Assembly: GCA_030613915.1 (NCBI GenBank)
Contig: JAUWKY010000056.1
Coordinates: 1 to 9,276, forward strand
Reading direction: 5' to 3'
Source of the DNA: Syntrophobacterales bacterium
GTDB taxonomy: Bacteria > Desulfobacterota > Syntrophobacteria > BM002
Length of the DNA: 9,276 bases
The stretch's first letter is position 1; each line of letters opens with the position of its first letter. Of the stretch, positions 1-6,951 are shown piece after piece. The notes beneath the pieces were generated by a model. The model searched no databases. It was not told where the DNA came from and was given only the letters and a program-made list of their open reading frames with translations. Both the position numbers and the translations under genes were made by a program.

Positions 1-824
1 TGATTGGGGAAGAGTCGGAAGTAAAGCTGGCTCAACGCGTCCTTGAGGAGCTGTACGGACTGCTCAGCGAGGGCTATCCTCTCTACCCTAGTGATGTCAA
101 CCACGCCATTCAGATCCTCAGTGGAAATTTTAAGGCTCGTCTCCGCGATATCTTCCTAGATTCAGTATACGTCACCTCCAAGAAGAGGGTTATCACCCCT
201 AAATCTCTGGCGCAGAAAGAATACATTGACGCCATCCGCACCTACGATATTGTCTTTGGCATAGGTCCAGCAGGGACGGGGAAGACTTACCTTGCTATGG
301 CAACTGCTGTTGCGGCCCTCAACGCCGGTGAAATCAACCGTGTCATCCTCGTGCGGCCGGCGGTTGAAGCGGGCGAGAAGTTGGGCTTTCTTCCTGGAGA
401 CCTGGTGGAGAAGGTAAACCCCTACGTGCGGCCACTCTACGATGCCCTCCACGACATGATTGACTTCGAGCAGACGAGCACGTTACTGCAACGAGGCGTC
501 ATTGAGGTCGCACCTTTAGCCTTCATGAGGGGCCGTACGCTCAATGATTGTTTCGTCATTCTCGATGAAGCCCAAAATACAACTCCGGAGCAGATGAAGA
601 TGTTTCTAACCCGACTGGGGATAAGCTCTAAAGCGGTGATAACAGGCGACATTACTCAGATTGATCTGCCCAACGGCACACGCTCTGGGCTCATTGAGAC
701 CGTGGAGATACTGACGGACGTCGAAGGATTGAAATTCGTCTACTTTACTGATAAAGATGTCATTCGTCACCGGTTGGTGCAAGATATCATCAAGGCATAT
801 GAACGAGCTGAAAGAAAGAAGTGA
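1..824 (+). CDS. phoH: PhoH-like ATPase, 5' end missing
   Basis: The reading frame is open from the window edge (first full codon at 3) to TGA at 822-824, giving 273 residues. PhoH proteins are usually about 320 residues, so roughly 45-50 N-terminal residues lie outside the window. A Walker A loop, GPAGTGKT, is encoded at 264-287. A Walker B-like segment, CFVILDEAQ, lies at 549-575, followed by the family motif [12 protein letters not shown]. The upstream segment with DIFLDSVYV and KRVITPKS is also typical of PhoH. The family is a cytoplasmic P-loop NTPase linked to RNA metabolism; its exact substrate is not well defined. Its proximity to ybeY, two genes downstream, is a common arrangement and supports a role in RNA or ribosome processing. 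The identification is secure. The start codon cannot be assigned here. Confidence 0.95.
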   Translation, partial: IGEESEVKLAQRVLEELYGLLSEGYPLYPSDVNHAIQILSGNFKARLRDIFLDSVYVTSKKRVITPKSLAQKEYIDAIRTYDIVFGIGPAGTGKTYLAMATAVAALNAGEINRVILVRPAVEAGEKLGFLPGDLVEKVNPYVRPLYDALHDMIDFEQTSTLLQRGVIEVAPLAFMRGRTLNDCFVILDEAQNTTPEQMKMFLTRLGISSKAVITGDITQIDLPNGTRSGLIETVEILTDVEGLKFVYFTDKDVIRHRLVQDIIKAYERAERKK

Positions 825-960
825 AGCTGAGTACATAGAAAGGTGGATACGTACACAGCGTAAGGTTTGATATATTGTAACGTGGAAATGGCGCGCAATT
901 TGCTTGCCCGGTATTAACGTTGTGGGTCACCAAGGTGAGACGGATCGCGTTTCAGTCTAC

Positions 961-1005
961 CCAGGGCTATCAACCAGGCCGAATGTATCCCGGTTGAAAC
1001 CCTGG
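961..1005 (+). promoter_or_regulatory. Nested hairpin in the leader of the HD phosphodiesterase gene
   Basis: CCAGGG (961-966) pairs perfectly with CCCTGG (1000-1005). Inside it CAACC (971-975) pairs with GGTTG (992-996), with a possible further GG/CC pair, leaving a loop of about 10 bases. The structure ends 53 bases before the ATG at 1059. No T-run follows, so it does not look like an intrinsic terminator. A related 12-base segment, ACC-NN-GGTGAGA, occurs at 929-940 and again at 999-1010, overlapping the right arm. It may be a regulatory RNA leader, but I cannot match it to a known riboswitch class. The structure is visible; the function is inference. Confidence 0.35.
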
Positions 1006-1058
1006 TGAGATTTTAGACGAAGCCATGTGACCGAAGACTTGCAGGGGCCAGATAGGCT

Positions 1059-3542
1059 ATGGAGCTATTAAAAAAGAAGCGGCAGCAGAGCACTGACAGC
1101 GCGAGACGGTCAGCAGCACGTGAGCGCCGTGATGGCATCCAACCTGATGACCAAGTGAAGTCGCCCCTGTGGCAGCAAGTCCTTCTTCTTGTCTGCTTTA
1201 GCCTCATACTAGGCATCCTGGTCACCCCTCATTACATTGTCCTTCCAGCAAACTACCAGGTTGGAGATGTGGCGGATCACGATATTAAGGCAGCCCACGA
1301 CTTCCTGGTGACCGATGAAACAGCCACCCAAAAAAAACGCGAGGATGCCGGGCGCACATCTCTGGCTATCTATGATCTGGATGAAGAGACGGTCCAGCAT
1401 CTTGGTGAGCGGCTGGATGCTGCTTTCACCATGATGCGCGCCATATTTCACCAGCCAGTAGAAGGCAGTGGCGTAGAAAAGGGGGCGAGCGCAGAAAGTA
1501 GTCGCGCTATCCATAAGTCTGCTAAAGAGAAGGCTCTAGAGCAAGAGAAGGATTTTGAGGCAAAGCTCGGGATAACCATCTCCGATACTGATTATGCCAT
1601 CCTGGTCAAAGCGGAATTTGATCCGCGTTTTGAGGACGCGGTAATAGAACTGGCAGAAAACGTTCTTGCCGGCGGTGTCGTGGGTAACAAATCATTGTTG
1701 CTCAGCCAGATGCAAAATGGAGTAGTCCTCAGAAGCGTTCAGGGCGGGGCCGAACATCGGGCCATGGATGTCCTCAGTTATCTCAGTGTCGAAGCTGCCA
1801 GGCGGCAGATGAGGCTGCGAGCGAGCGCTATATTGGACGAAGAAAATCGCAGGGTGCGCACCTCCATGGTACATCTGGCCCAAGGGCTCCTGCCACCAAA
1901 CATCACCTTCAACCGCAATGAGACTGAACTGCGTAGACAAAAGGCTGTTGAGGCGGTAAAGTCGGTCTTTTTTCAGGTCAAGAAGGGCGAGATGATTGTC
2001 CGTGAGGGCCAAAGGCTGGGTGCGGAGCAGGTGCTCAAGCTGCAGATGCAGGTCCAGGGCAAGTTGGGGCGCGGGGTGATTTTCACGATGCTCGGTACCG
2101 CCTTGCTCGGTGGGTTGCTTATCTGGCTTGCTGTGCACCTTGCTGGGAAATACATCCGTCGGTTTTCAACTGAGATCAAAGATCTGCTCTTTCTGGCACT
2201 GGTTCTCATTATTCTGCTGGTGTTGACCAAACTTTCCGTAGGTGTGGCCGACGCAATCCACAGTGCTTTTTCTTTTATTAGCCAGGCGGCCATTTTTTAC
2301 ATGCTGCCCATGGCCGCTGGGGCAATGCTGGTAACCATCTTTTTCGGGCCGATAATTGCCATTATATTCGCCTTCTTCCTCGCCTTGTTGGCTGCGCTGG
2401 TCCTGGACCATCAGATGAACCTCTTATTTTACTACCTGATAGGCTCCCTGGTGGGTGTCCAGGGAGTGGTAGTCTGCAGGGATCGGAGCACACCCTTGCG
2501 GGCTGGACTGACTGTGGGACTTACGAACGCCGTGGTAATCCTGTTTGTTACCATCGCCTACCAAAAGGTATTTACTACACAGACCGGGGTGGCCTTGATT
2601 CTTGGTATCGTCGGCGGACTGCTTAGCGGCGTGGTCACCACCGGATTGTGTCCTCTGGCTGAGATGGCATTCGGCTACACCACCGACGTCAAACTGCTCG
2701 AACTGGCGAGTATGGATCAGCCTTTGCTCCGAGAACTTATGCTACAGGTCCCCGGAACCTATCACCACAGTATAGTTGTGGGCAACATGGTGGAGGCGGC
2801 GGCAAAATCCATAGAGGCCAATTCATTGCTTGCCAGGGTGGCGTCCTACTACCACGACACCGGCAAGATCAACAAGCCCCAGTACTTTGTAGAGAATCAG
2901 GCTGGTGGGGAAAACAGGCACGAACGATTGGCTCCGTCGATGAGCAGTCTCATTCTCATTTCACACGTTAAGGACGGCGTTGAACTGGCCAAGAAGTATC
3001 GCTTGGGTCAGGGTATCCAGGACATCATACAGCAGCACCACGGCACCAGTCTCATCTCCTACTTCTATCAGAAAGCGGTTGACCTCCAAGAAAAGCAAAA
3101 AAACAGCAAAGGGGGAGATGTGCCACAAGTGTCGGTAGAAGACTATCGTTACCCTGGGCCGAAACCGCAAACGAAGGAGGCCGGTCTGGTGCTACTGGCA
3201 GATGCCGTGGAGGCGGCTTCCCGCACCCTGACTGATCCCACGGCTGCCCGGATCCAAGGACTTGTTCAGAAAATTATTAATAAGATTTTTTCGGACGGCC
3301 AGCTGGACGAATGCGAGCTGACCCTCAAAGATTTGCATCAGATCGCCAAAAGCTTCATTCAGATCATCATGGGAATATCTCATCAGCGGATTGAATACCC
3401 TGAGCCTGCCTCCAAAGGTTCAGAAGGAAAAGTACGCGCCGATGGAGATCCAGGTCACCGACCAGCAAAGCGAGATCGAAACGGATCTCGAGAAGATAGA
3501 GACGAAGGCGAGGAAGATCTTAAGCGCCTTGGCATCTTCTGA
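1059..3542 (+). CDS. pgpH: 7TM-HD membrane phosphodiesterase (PgpH family, probable cyclic-di-AMP hydrolase)
   Basis: This 827-residue protein has the full PgpH layout. A charged cytoplasmic N-terminus (1-37) precedes a membrane segment (about 38-60). A large extracytoplasmic 7TMR-HD domain (about 61-335) is followed by a cluster of membrane helices (about 337-545) and a cytoplasmic HD domain (about 560-780). Putative metal ligands are all present: YHHS (H569/H570), the HD pair H599-D600 in YYHDTGK, H621, H636, H660-H661 in QQHHG, and D715 in LLADAVEAASRTL. The diagnostic YRYPGPKPQ motif is also present. Characterised members hydrolyse c-di-AMP to pApA; that substrate is inferred here from family. 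The ATG at 1059 has only a modest ribosome site (AGGGG, 1043-1047). The last 44 residues form a charged R/E/D/G/K tail, most of it overlapping ybeY in another frame. Confidence 0.93.
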   Translation: MELLKKKRQQSTDSARRSAARERRDGIQPDDQVKSPLWQQVLLLVCFSLILGILVTPHYIVLPANYQVGDVADHDIKAAHDFLVTDETATQKKREDAGRTSLAIYDLDEETVQHLGERLDAAFTMMRAIFHQPVEGSGVEKGASAESSRAIHKSAKEKALEQEKDFEAKLGITISDTDYAILVKAEFDPRFEDAVIELAENVLAGGVVGNKSLLLSQMQNGVVLRSVQGGAEHRAMDVLSYLSVEAARRQMRLRASAILDEENRRVRTSMVHLAQGLLPPNITFNRNETELRRQKAVEAVKSVFFQVKKGEMIVREGQRLGAEQVLKLQMQVQGKLGRGVIFTMLGTALLGGLLIWLAVHLAGKYIRRFSTEIKDLLFLALVLIILLVLTKLSVGVADAIHSAFSFISQAAIFYMLPMAAGAMLVTIFFGPIIAIIFAFFLALLAALVLDHQMNLLFYYLIGSLVGVQGVVVCRDRSTPLRAGLTVGLTNAVVILFVTIAYQKVFTTQTGVALILGIVGGLLSGVVTTGLCPLAEMAFGYTTDVKLLELASMDQPLLRELMLQVPGTYHHSIVVGNMVEAAAKSIEANSLLARVASYYHDTGKINKPQYFVENQAGGENRHERLAPSMSSLILISHVKDGVELAKKYRLGQGIQDIIQQHHGTSLISYFYQKAVDLQEKQKNSKGGDVPQVSVEDYRYPGPKPQTKEAGLVLLADAVEAASRTLTDPTAARIQGLVQKIINKIFSDGQLDECELTLKDLHQIAKSFIQIIMGISHQRIEYPEPASKGSEGKVRADGDPGHRPAKRDRNGSREDRDEGEEDLKRLGIF

Positions 3543-3876
3543 GAGCGAACTCAGTATCGTGCTCGTGGACGATGAACGGATGAGTTCGCTCAACTGGAAA
3601 TATCGAGGACGCCAAGGGGCCACGAATGTTCTGGCCTTTGCCATGCGTGATGGGGAATTTGGCGATATTTCCCCACAACTCCTCGGTGACGTTATCATTT
3701 CCCTTCCCACAGCCCAACGGGAGGCAGAAGAGGAGGGCCTTTCACTCGACAGTACGATTTCCCGTCTTCTCGTTCATGGGATTTTGCACCTGATTGGGTT
3801 TGATCACGAAAAGGGCGAGGACGCGGCTCTAGAGATGGAACAGCGAAGCACTGAACTGTTGGCACAACTCGATTAG
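3442..3876 (+). CDS. ybeY: Endoribonuclease YbeY (rRNA maturation factor)
   Basis: The product is 144 residues from ATG 3442, close to the usual 150-155. The zinc-binding signature HGILHLIGFDH is intact, with ligands H112, H116 and H122. Upstream motifs such as WKYRGRQGATNVLAF and LLGDVIISL are also typical. YbeY is a metal-dependent cytoplasmic ribonuclease involved in 16S rRNA 3'-end maturation and ribosome quality control. The frame is open further upstream to a TTG at 3391. I prefer 3442 because MEIQVTDQQ matches the usual N-terminus of the family and AGAAGG (3422-3427) lies upstream, though its 14-base spacing is long. The first 101 bases overlap the 3' end of the HD phosphodiesterase gene, which implies translational coupling. 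Identity is secure; the start is somewhat uncertain. Confidence 0.93.
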   Translation: MEIQVTDQQSEIETDLEKIETKARKILSALASSESELSIVLVDDERMSSLNWKYRGRQGATNVLAFAMRDGEFGDISPQLLGDVIISLPTAQREAEEEGLSLDSTISRLLVHGILHLIGFDHEKGEDAALEMEQRSTELLAQLD

Positions 3877-3880
3877 AACC

Positions 3881-3907
3881 GTCAGTTGTTTGTAGTCAGT
3901 TGTCCGT
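3881..3907 (+). repeat. Tandem GTCAGTTGT repeat after ybeY
   Basis: GTCAGTTGT occurs at 3881-3889 and again at 3895-3903, a 14-base period. The second copy continues into GTTGTCCGT (3899-3907), which is the exact reverse complement of ACGGACAAC at 4132-4140 at the far end of the same spacer. This type of degenerate GTCAGTTGTCCGT sequence resembles intergenic low-complexity repeats I know from several environmental bacterial genomes; whether it recurs in this genome is not visible here. Confidence 0.5.
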
Positions 3908-3912
3908 GGCTG

Positions 3913-3941
3913 GCTGTCATAGATTTAATCGTAACGACAGC
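3913..3941 (+). terminator. Weak hairpin downstream of ybeY, possible terminator
   Basis: GCTGTC (3913-3918) pairs with GACAGC (3936-3941) across a 17-base loop, 37 bases after the ybeY stop. The stem is short and the following bases are AT-rich (CTATTCATATAG) but contain no T-run. It could slow or end transcription of the upstream block, but as a terminator it is poor. Confidence 0.2.
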
Positions 3942-4022
3942 TATTCATATAGTTATACTCCCTTCGAACATTCCGACTATTTAGCATTGTGAGCCTCTGG
4001 CTGCTGACACTGAGCAGGATTA

Positions 4023-4095
4023 GACTATTTGGAGCCGGGAACCGGGAAAATTCATACCCAAGTTTGTCTCGGGAGAATCCGGGTAGCAAATAGTC
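4023..4095 (+). repeat. Long-armed inverted repeat in the ybeY-pdxJ spacer
   Basis: GACTATTTG (4023-4031) and CAAATAGTC (4087-4095) are perfect 9-base inverted copies 55 bases apart. Within them ATTC (4050-4053) can pair with GAAT (4075-4078), and CCC (4057-4059) with GGG (4071-4073). A third copy of GACTATTT lies at 3975-3982 in direct orientation. CCGGG occurs three times inside the element, all in direct orientation. The pairing is visible; the role (structured RNA, remnant of a small mobile element, or chance) is not known. Confidence 0.4.
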
Positions 4096-4128
4096 AATTT
4101 TGAGAAATTAATTAATTGAATCGGTGAT

Positions 4129-4152
4129 ACAACGGACAACGGACGACGGACG
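4129..4152 (+). repeat. Heptamer tandem repeat (ACAACGG) before pdxJ
   Basis: Three head-to-tail 7-base units, ACAACGG, ACAACGG and ACGACGG, are followed by a partial ACG. The array ends 20 bases before the pdxJ start codon, just ahead of its ribosome site. It contains ACGGACAAC, the inverted partner of GTTGTCCGT at 3899-3907, so the two repeats bracket most of the spacer. Confidence 0.6.
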
Positions 4153-4160
4153 CATTGATT

Positions 4161-4167
4161 GGAGGTG
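4161..4167 (+). promoter_or_regulatory. Strong ribosome binding site that fixes the pdxJ start
   Basis: GGAGGTG lies 5 bases before the GTG at 4173. An in-frame TTG at 4155 sits upstream of this site and would have no ribosome site of its own. The conserved PdxJ N-terminus (AVNVDHVATLRQAR) begins just after the GTG. This makes GTG 4173 the start. Confidence 0.85.
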
Positions 4168-4172
4168 TTAGC

Positions 4173-4916
4173 GTGGCGAAGCTGGCAGTGAATGTGGATC
4201 ATGTGGCTACTTTGAGACAAGCGCGCCGAACCGAGGAACCGGACCCAGTCACCGCTGCGGCTCTGGCAGAGCTTGCTGGAGCCCAGGGAATTGTCATCCA
4301 TCTGCGTGAGGACAGGCGTCACATCCAGGAACGCGATCTGAACCTGCTGAGACAGACGGTGAAGACCAAGTTGAACCTGGCAATGGCTGCAACCCAGGAA
4401 ACGCTCAAGATCGCCCTGAGCGTTAAACCAGACATGGTCACACTAGTACCGGAAAGACGGGAAGAACGCATCACCGAAGGCGGTTTAGAGGTTCAGCTGA
4501 GCAGAGAAAATCTGAAAAAGTACATCCGGCTGTTCAAGGATGCTGACATCATGGTGAGTCTTCTCATCAACGCGGATCTGGATCAGGTAAAGGCAGCCCA
4601 GTGGGTGGAGACCGATTACATTCAGGTTCATACGGGCCCTTTCTGCGAAGCACTAACGATAAGCCAAAGACAGGAAGAATTCGACCGGATTCAAAACGCG
4701 GTGAAGTTGGCCCACAAGGTTGGCCTAGGAGTAAATGCTGGCCACGGCTTGAACTACCGCAACATTGTCTGGCTGGCGGATGTTGCAGAAATAGAAGGAT
4801 TCAATGTCGGGCATGCAATAGTAGCCCGGGCAGTGCTGGTTGGTTTTGAGCGAGCTGTCCGGGAGATGGTGGGTTTGATCACCTGGGGAGCCACGTGGCG
4901 GCGAACAGGCCCATGA
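4173..4916 (+). CDS. pdxJ: Pyridoxine 5'-phosphate synthase PdxJ, with altered active site
   Basis: This 247-residue protein aligns end to end with E. coli PdxJ, which condenses 1-deoxyxylulose 5-phosphate with 3-amino-2-oxopropyl phosphate in vitamin B6 synthesis. Conserved parts are NVDH (7-10), R18, HLREDRRH (H43, R45, H50), TEGGL, NAGHGL (H191) and NVGHAI. Three positions differ from the E. coli enzyme as I recall it. The catalytic E72 is A70 (codon GCA at 4380-4382), in NLAMA instead of NLEMA. The substrate-contacting T102 is I100. The transition-state residue E153 is Q151 (codon CAG at 4623-4625), in IQVHTG instead of IEIHTG. The fold is clearly PdxJ, but standard catalysis is uncertain. 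The GTG start has a strong ribosome site. The stop overlaps the acpS start as ATGA. Confidence 0.92.
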   Translation: MAKLAVNVDHVATLRQARRTEEPDPVTAAALAELAGAQGIVIHLREDRRHIQERDLNLLRQTVKTKLNLAMAATQETLKIALSVKPDMVTLVPERREERITEGGLEVQLSRENLKKYIRLFKDADIMVSLLINADLDQVKAAQWVETDYIQVHTGPFCEALTISQRQEEFDRIQNAVKLAHKVGLGVNAGHGLNYRNIVWLADVAEIEGFNVGHAIVARAVLVGFERAVREMVGLITWGATWRRTGP

Positions 4917-5290
4917 TTCGAGGGATAGGAGTTGATATAGTTAAGGTGGACCGCATAGAGCAGGCGGTGGAACGCTGGGGCGATCGTTTCTTGAAGCGTA
5001 TTTTTACTCCAGCTGAAATCGAACGTTGCCAGCAACGAGCCCGGCCGGCACAATGCTTGGCATTGCGGTTCGCGGCCAAAGAAGCTTTTGCCAAGGCTCT
5101 GGGTTTGGGAATGCGTAAGGGTCTACGCTGGCGCGACATCGAAGTTGTGCATGATCATCTTGGTAAGCCTGACTTGCTGTTGCACAATCAGGCCCAGCGG
5201 TTGCTAGAGGCTATGGAAGCCAGCAGAACCTGGTTGAGCCTCTCGGATGAACGCGAATCCGCTCTTGCGGTAGTGGTGCTAGAAGGATAG
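4913..5290 (+). CDS. acpS: Holo-[acyl-carrier-protein] synthase AcpS
   Basis: The 125-residue product matches the usual AcpS size. AcpS transfers the 4'-phosphopantetheine arm from coenzyme A to apo-ACP for fatty acid synthesis, in the cytoplasm. The N-terminal GIGVDIV carries the metal-binding D8. RFAAKEAFAKALG carries the second ligand, E57. The WRDIEV and GKPDLLL segments also fit. Where many homologues have SLSH near the end, this one has SLSD, a minor difference. ATG 4913 overlaps the pdxJ stop (ATGA), a sign of translational coupling. A GTG at 4895 is an alternative start that would add six residues (MAANRP) and lies just after GGGGAG (4885-4890). I prefer 4913 because MIRGIGVDIV is the normal family start. 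Confidence 0.95.
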   Translation: MIRGIGVDIVKVDRIEQAVERWGDRFLKRIFTPAEIERCQQRARPAQCLALRFAAKEAFAKALGLGMRKGLRWRDIEVVHDHLGKPDLLLHNQAQRLLEAMEASRTWLSLSDERESALAVVVLEG

Positions 5291-5295
5291 CGATA

Positions 5296-6858
5296 ATGCG
5301 CGCGGTGACAGCCGAAGAAATGGCCGAGATGGACCGTACCGCCATTGAAGTGGTGGGTATCCCCGGTATTGTCCTCATGGAGAATGCCGGGCGTGGTGCC
5401 ACAGAGGTCATGTATAACTATTTCCCCGAACTGGGAGGGAAAAGGGTAGCAGTGCTTGCTGGTGGGGGCAACAACGGCGGTGATGGCTTTGTGATCTCCC
5501 GCCACCTCTGGCAACAGAGGGTAGAGGTTTCCGTATACTGTCTGAAGAAGAGGGAGAACTACCAGGGGGACGCCAAGATCAATCTGGAGATTATTGAGAA
5601 GCTGGGTGTCCCTATAGAGGAGTACACTGACAGTGGTTCCCTAACCGCATTGAAAGAGGAATTGATGGAAGCCGACCTGCTGGTGGACGCTATCCTGGGG
5701 ACAGGACTCAAGGCCCCGGTGCGAGGCTTCTATCAAGAAGTCATAGATATGGTTAACCAGCTTGGACGGCCGGTGTTAGCGGTAGACTTGCCTTCGGGGC
5801 TGAGTGCCACCAGCGGTCTCCCACTGGGTACCTGCATTCAGGCCACTGTGACCGCCACCTTTGGATTACCCAAAGTAGGTCAGTTAGTTACACCGGGCTG
5901 CACCTCTGTGGGTCACCTGGAGGTGGTTGACATCGGTCTGCCGAGAAGTGTTACGGAAACTCCGGATCCGCCCCGGATTTGGCTGGAAGCAGGAGAGCTT
6001 GCTGGTATGATCCATCCTAGATCTACCGCCAGTCACAAAGGTTCATTCGGTCACGTTCTGGTGGTGGGCGGCTCGGTGGGAAAGACCGGCGCCGGCGCCA
6101 TGGCTGGCCTGGGCGCGGCGCGGGCCGGTGCCGGCTTGGTAACCCTGGCGGTGCCGACCTCTTTGCATGGGCTTATGGAGGCTAAGCTCACAGAAGTTAT
6201 GACTGAGCCCCTGGCCGAAACTGCTGATCAAACCGTGGCATCTGCAGCTTTGCCGAGGCTGCAGATACTACTCGAGGACAAGCAAGCCCTGGCTCTCGGG
6301 CCGGGAATCTCTGTCCATGAAGAGACCGTCCAAGTGGTACTGAAGCTGGTGGAAAGCAGCCCCTGTCCGATAGTGCTCGATGCCGACGGAATTAATGGAC
6401 TGGTGGATAATTTGGATGTTCTTGCCAAGGCCAGGGCAGCGGTGATCCTGACACCACATCCAGGGGAGATGGGCCGGTTGTTGAAACGCAGCGCTGCCGA
6501 GGTGCAAAATGAGCGACTTGCTCTGGCCCAATCCTTTAGCCAGGAATATGGTGTAACTCTCGTACTCAAAGGGGCGCGCACACTTATCAGCAGTCCGGAA
6601 GGGCGGTTGGCGATAAACAGTACCGGCAATTCTGGACTTGCCAGCGGTGGCACCGGTGATGTGCTCACCGGCTTGATTGCCGGCTTTGTGGCGCAGGGGC
6701 TTTCACCCTTTGACGCCGCCTGCATGGGAGTCTACTGCCACGGCAAGGCAGCTGACCGCTTGGCTAGGCGCTGGGGTGAGCAGGGTATGCTGGCCACAGA
6801 TCTGCTGCCGGAAATACCTGTAGTGCTGAAGTCGCTGGCTGAACTGAACAGCAAGTAA
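5296..6858 (+). CDS. nnr: Bifunctional NAD(P)H-hydrate epimerase / ADP-dependent NAD(P)H-hydrate dehydratase
   Basis: At 520 residues this is the two-domain YjeF type (E. coli protein about 515). The N-terminal YjeF_N domain (about 1-215) interconverts the R and S forms of hydrated NAD(P)H. It shows GGGNNGGDGF (N59-N60, D63), GTGLKAPVRG and VDLPSG (D164). The C-terminal carbohydrate-kinase-like domain (about 230-515) dehydrates S-NAD(P)HX using ADP. It shows HKGSFGHVLVVGGS, LALGPGIS, LDADGIN, TPHPGEMGRLL and SGGTGD with the probable catalytic D455. Together the two activities repair damaged nicotinamide cofactors. AAGGA (5283-5287) stands 8 bases before the ATG, inside the acpS stop region, and the gap to acpS is 5 bases. 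The three genes pdxJ-acpS-nnr are therefore probably one transcript. Confidence 0.96.
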   Translation: MRAVTAEEMAEMDRTAIEVVGIPGIVLMENAGRGATEVMYNYFPELGGKRVAVLAGGGNNGGDGFVISRHLWQQRVEVSVYCLKKRENYQGDAKINLEIIEKLGVPIEEYTDSGSLTALKEELMEADLLVDAILGTGLKAPVRGFYQEVIDMVNQLGRPVLAVDLPSGLSATSGLPLGTCIQATVTATFGLPKVGQLVTPGCTSVGHLEVVDIGLPRSVTETPDPPRIWLEAGELAGMIHPRSTASHKGSFGHVLVVGGSVGKTGAGAMAGLGAARAGAGLVTLAVPTSLHGLMEAKLTEVMTEPLAETADQTVASAALPRLQILLEDKQALALGPGISVHEETVQVVLKLVESSPCPIVLDADGINGLVDNLDVLAKARAAVILTPHPGEMGRLLKRSAAEVQNERLALAQSFSQEYGVTLVLKGARTLISSPEGRLAINSTGNSGLASGGTGDVLTGLIAGFVAQGLSPFDAACMGVYCHGKAADRLARRWGEQGMLATDLLPEIPVVLKSLAELNSK

Positions 6859-6951
6859 GGAAAAATGCCTAAAATGTTGTTTTATACCTATAGTCTGCGA
6901 TGTGAATAATGTCTGCAGTGCCTAGTTTGGACTTTTAGCCGACCAGAGTCG

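Noticed and set aside
871..876. TATATT as a -10 element upstream of the HD phosphodiesterase gene
   Set aside because: No matching -35 at the right spacing; AT-rich hexamers of this kind are expected by chance.
924..1020. ydaO/yuaA (c-di-AMP) or GEMM (c-di-GMP) riboswitch before the HD phosphodiesterase gene
   Set aside because: The conserved sequence blocks of these classes, as I know them, are not present; only simple hairpins are seen.
1330..1337. Run of eight A bases inside the HD phosphodiesterase gene as a slippage or frameshift site
   Set aside because: The frame continues cleanly on both sides with family-like sequence, so there is no sign of a programmed or erroneous shift. Shorter A and T runs near 3100 and 1970 are likewise harmless.
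3391..3441. TTG 3391 as the ybeY start
   Set aside because: No ribosome site precedes it, and the extra 17 residues are not typical of the family; ATG 3442 gives the usual N-terminus.
3930..3959. TATACT (3954-3959) as a -10 promoter element for pdxJ
   Set aside because: The hexamer is good, but no -35-like sequence stands 16-18 bases upstream and there is no extended -10. It is over 200 bases from the gene. Possible, but not supportable.
4129..4152. Heptamer array as a CRISPR or origin iteron array
   Set aside because: Units are only 7 bases with no spacers, and only three copies exist; no cas or replication gene is nearby.
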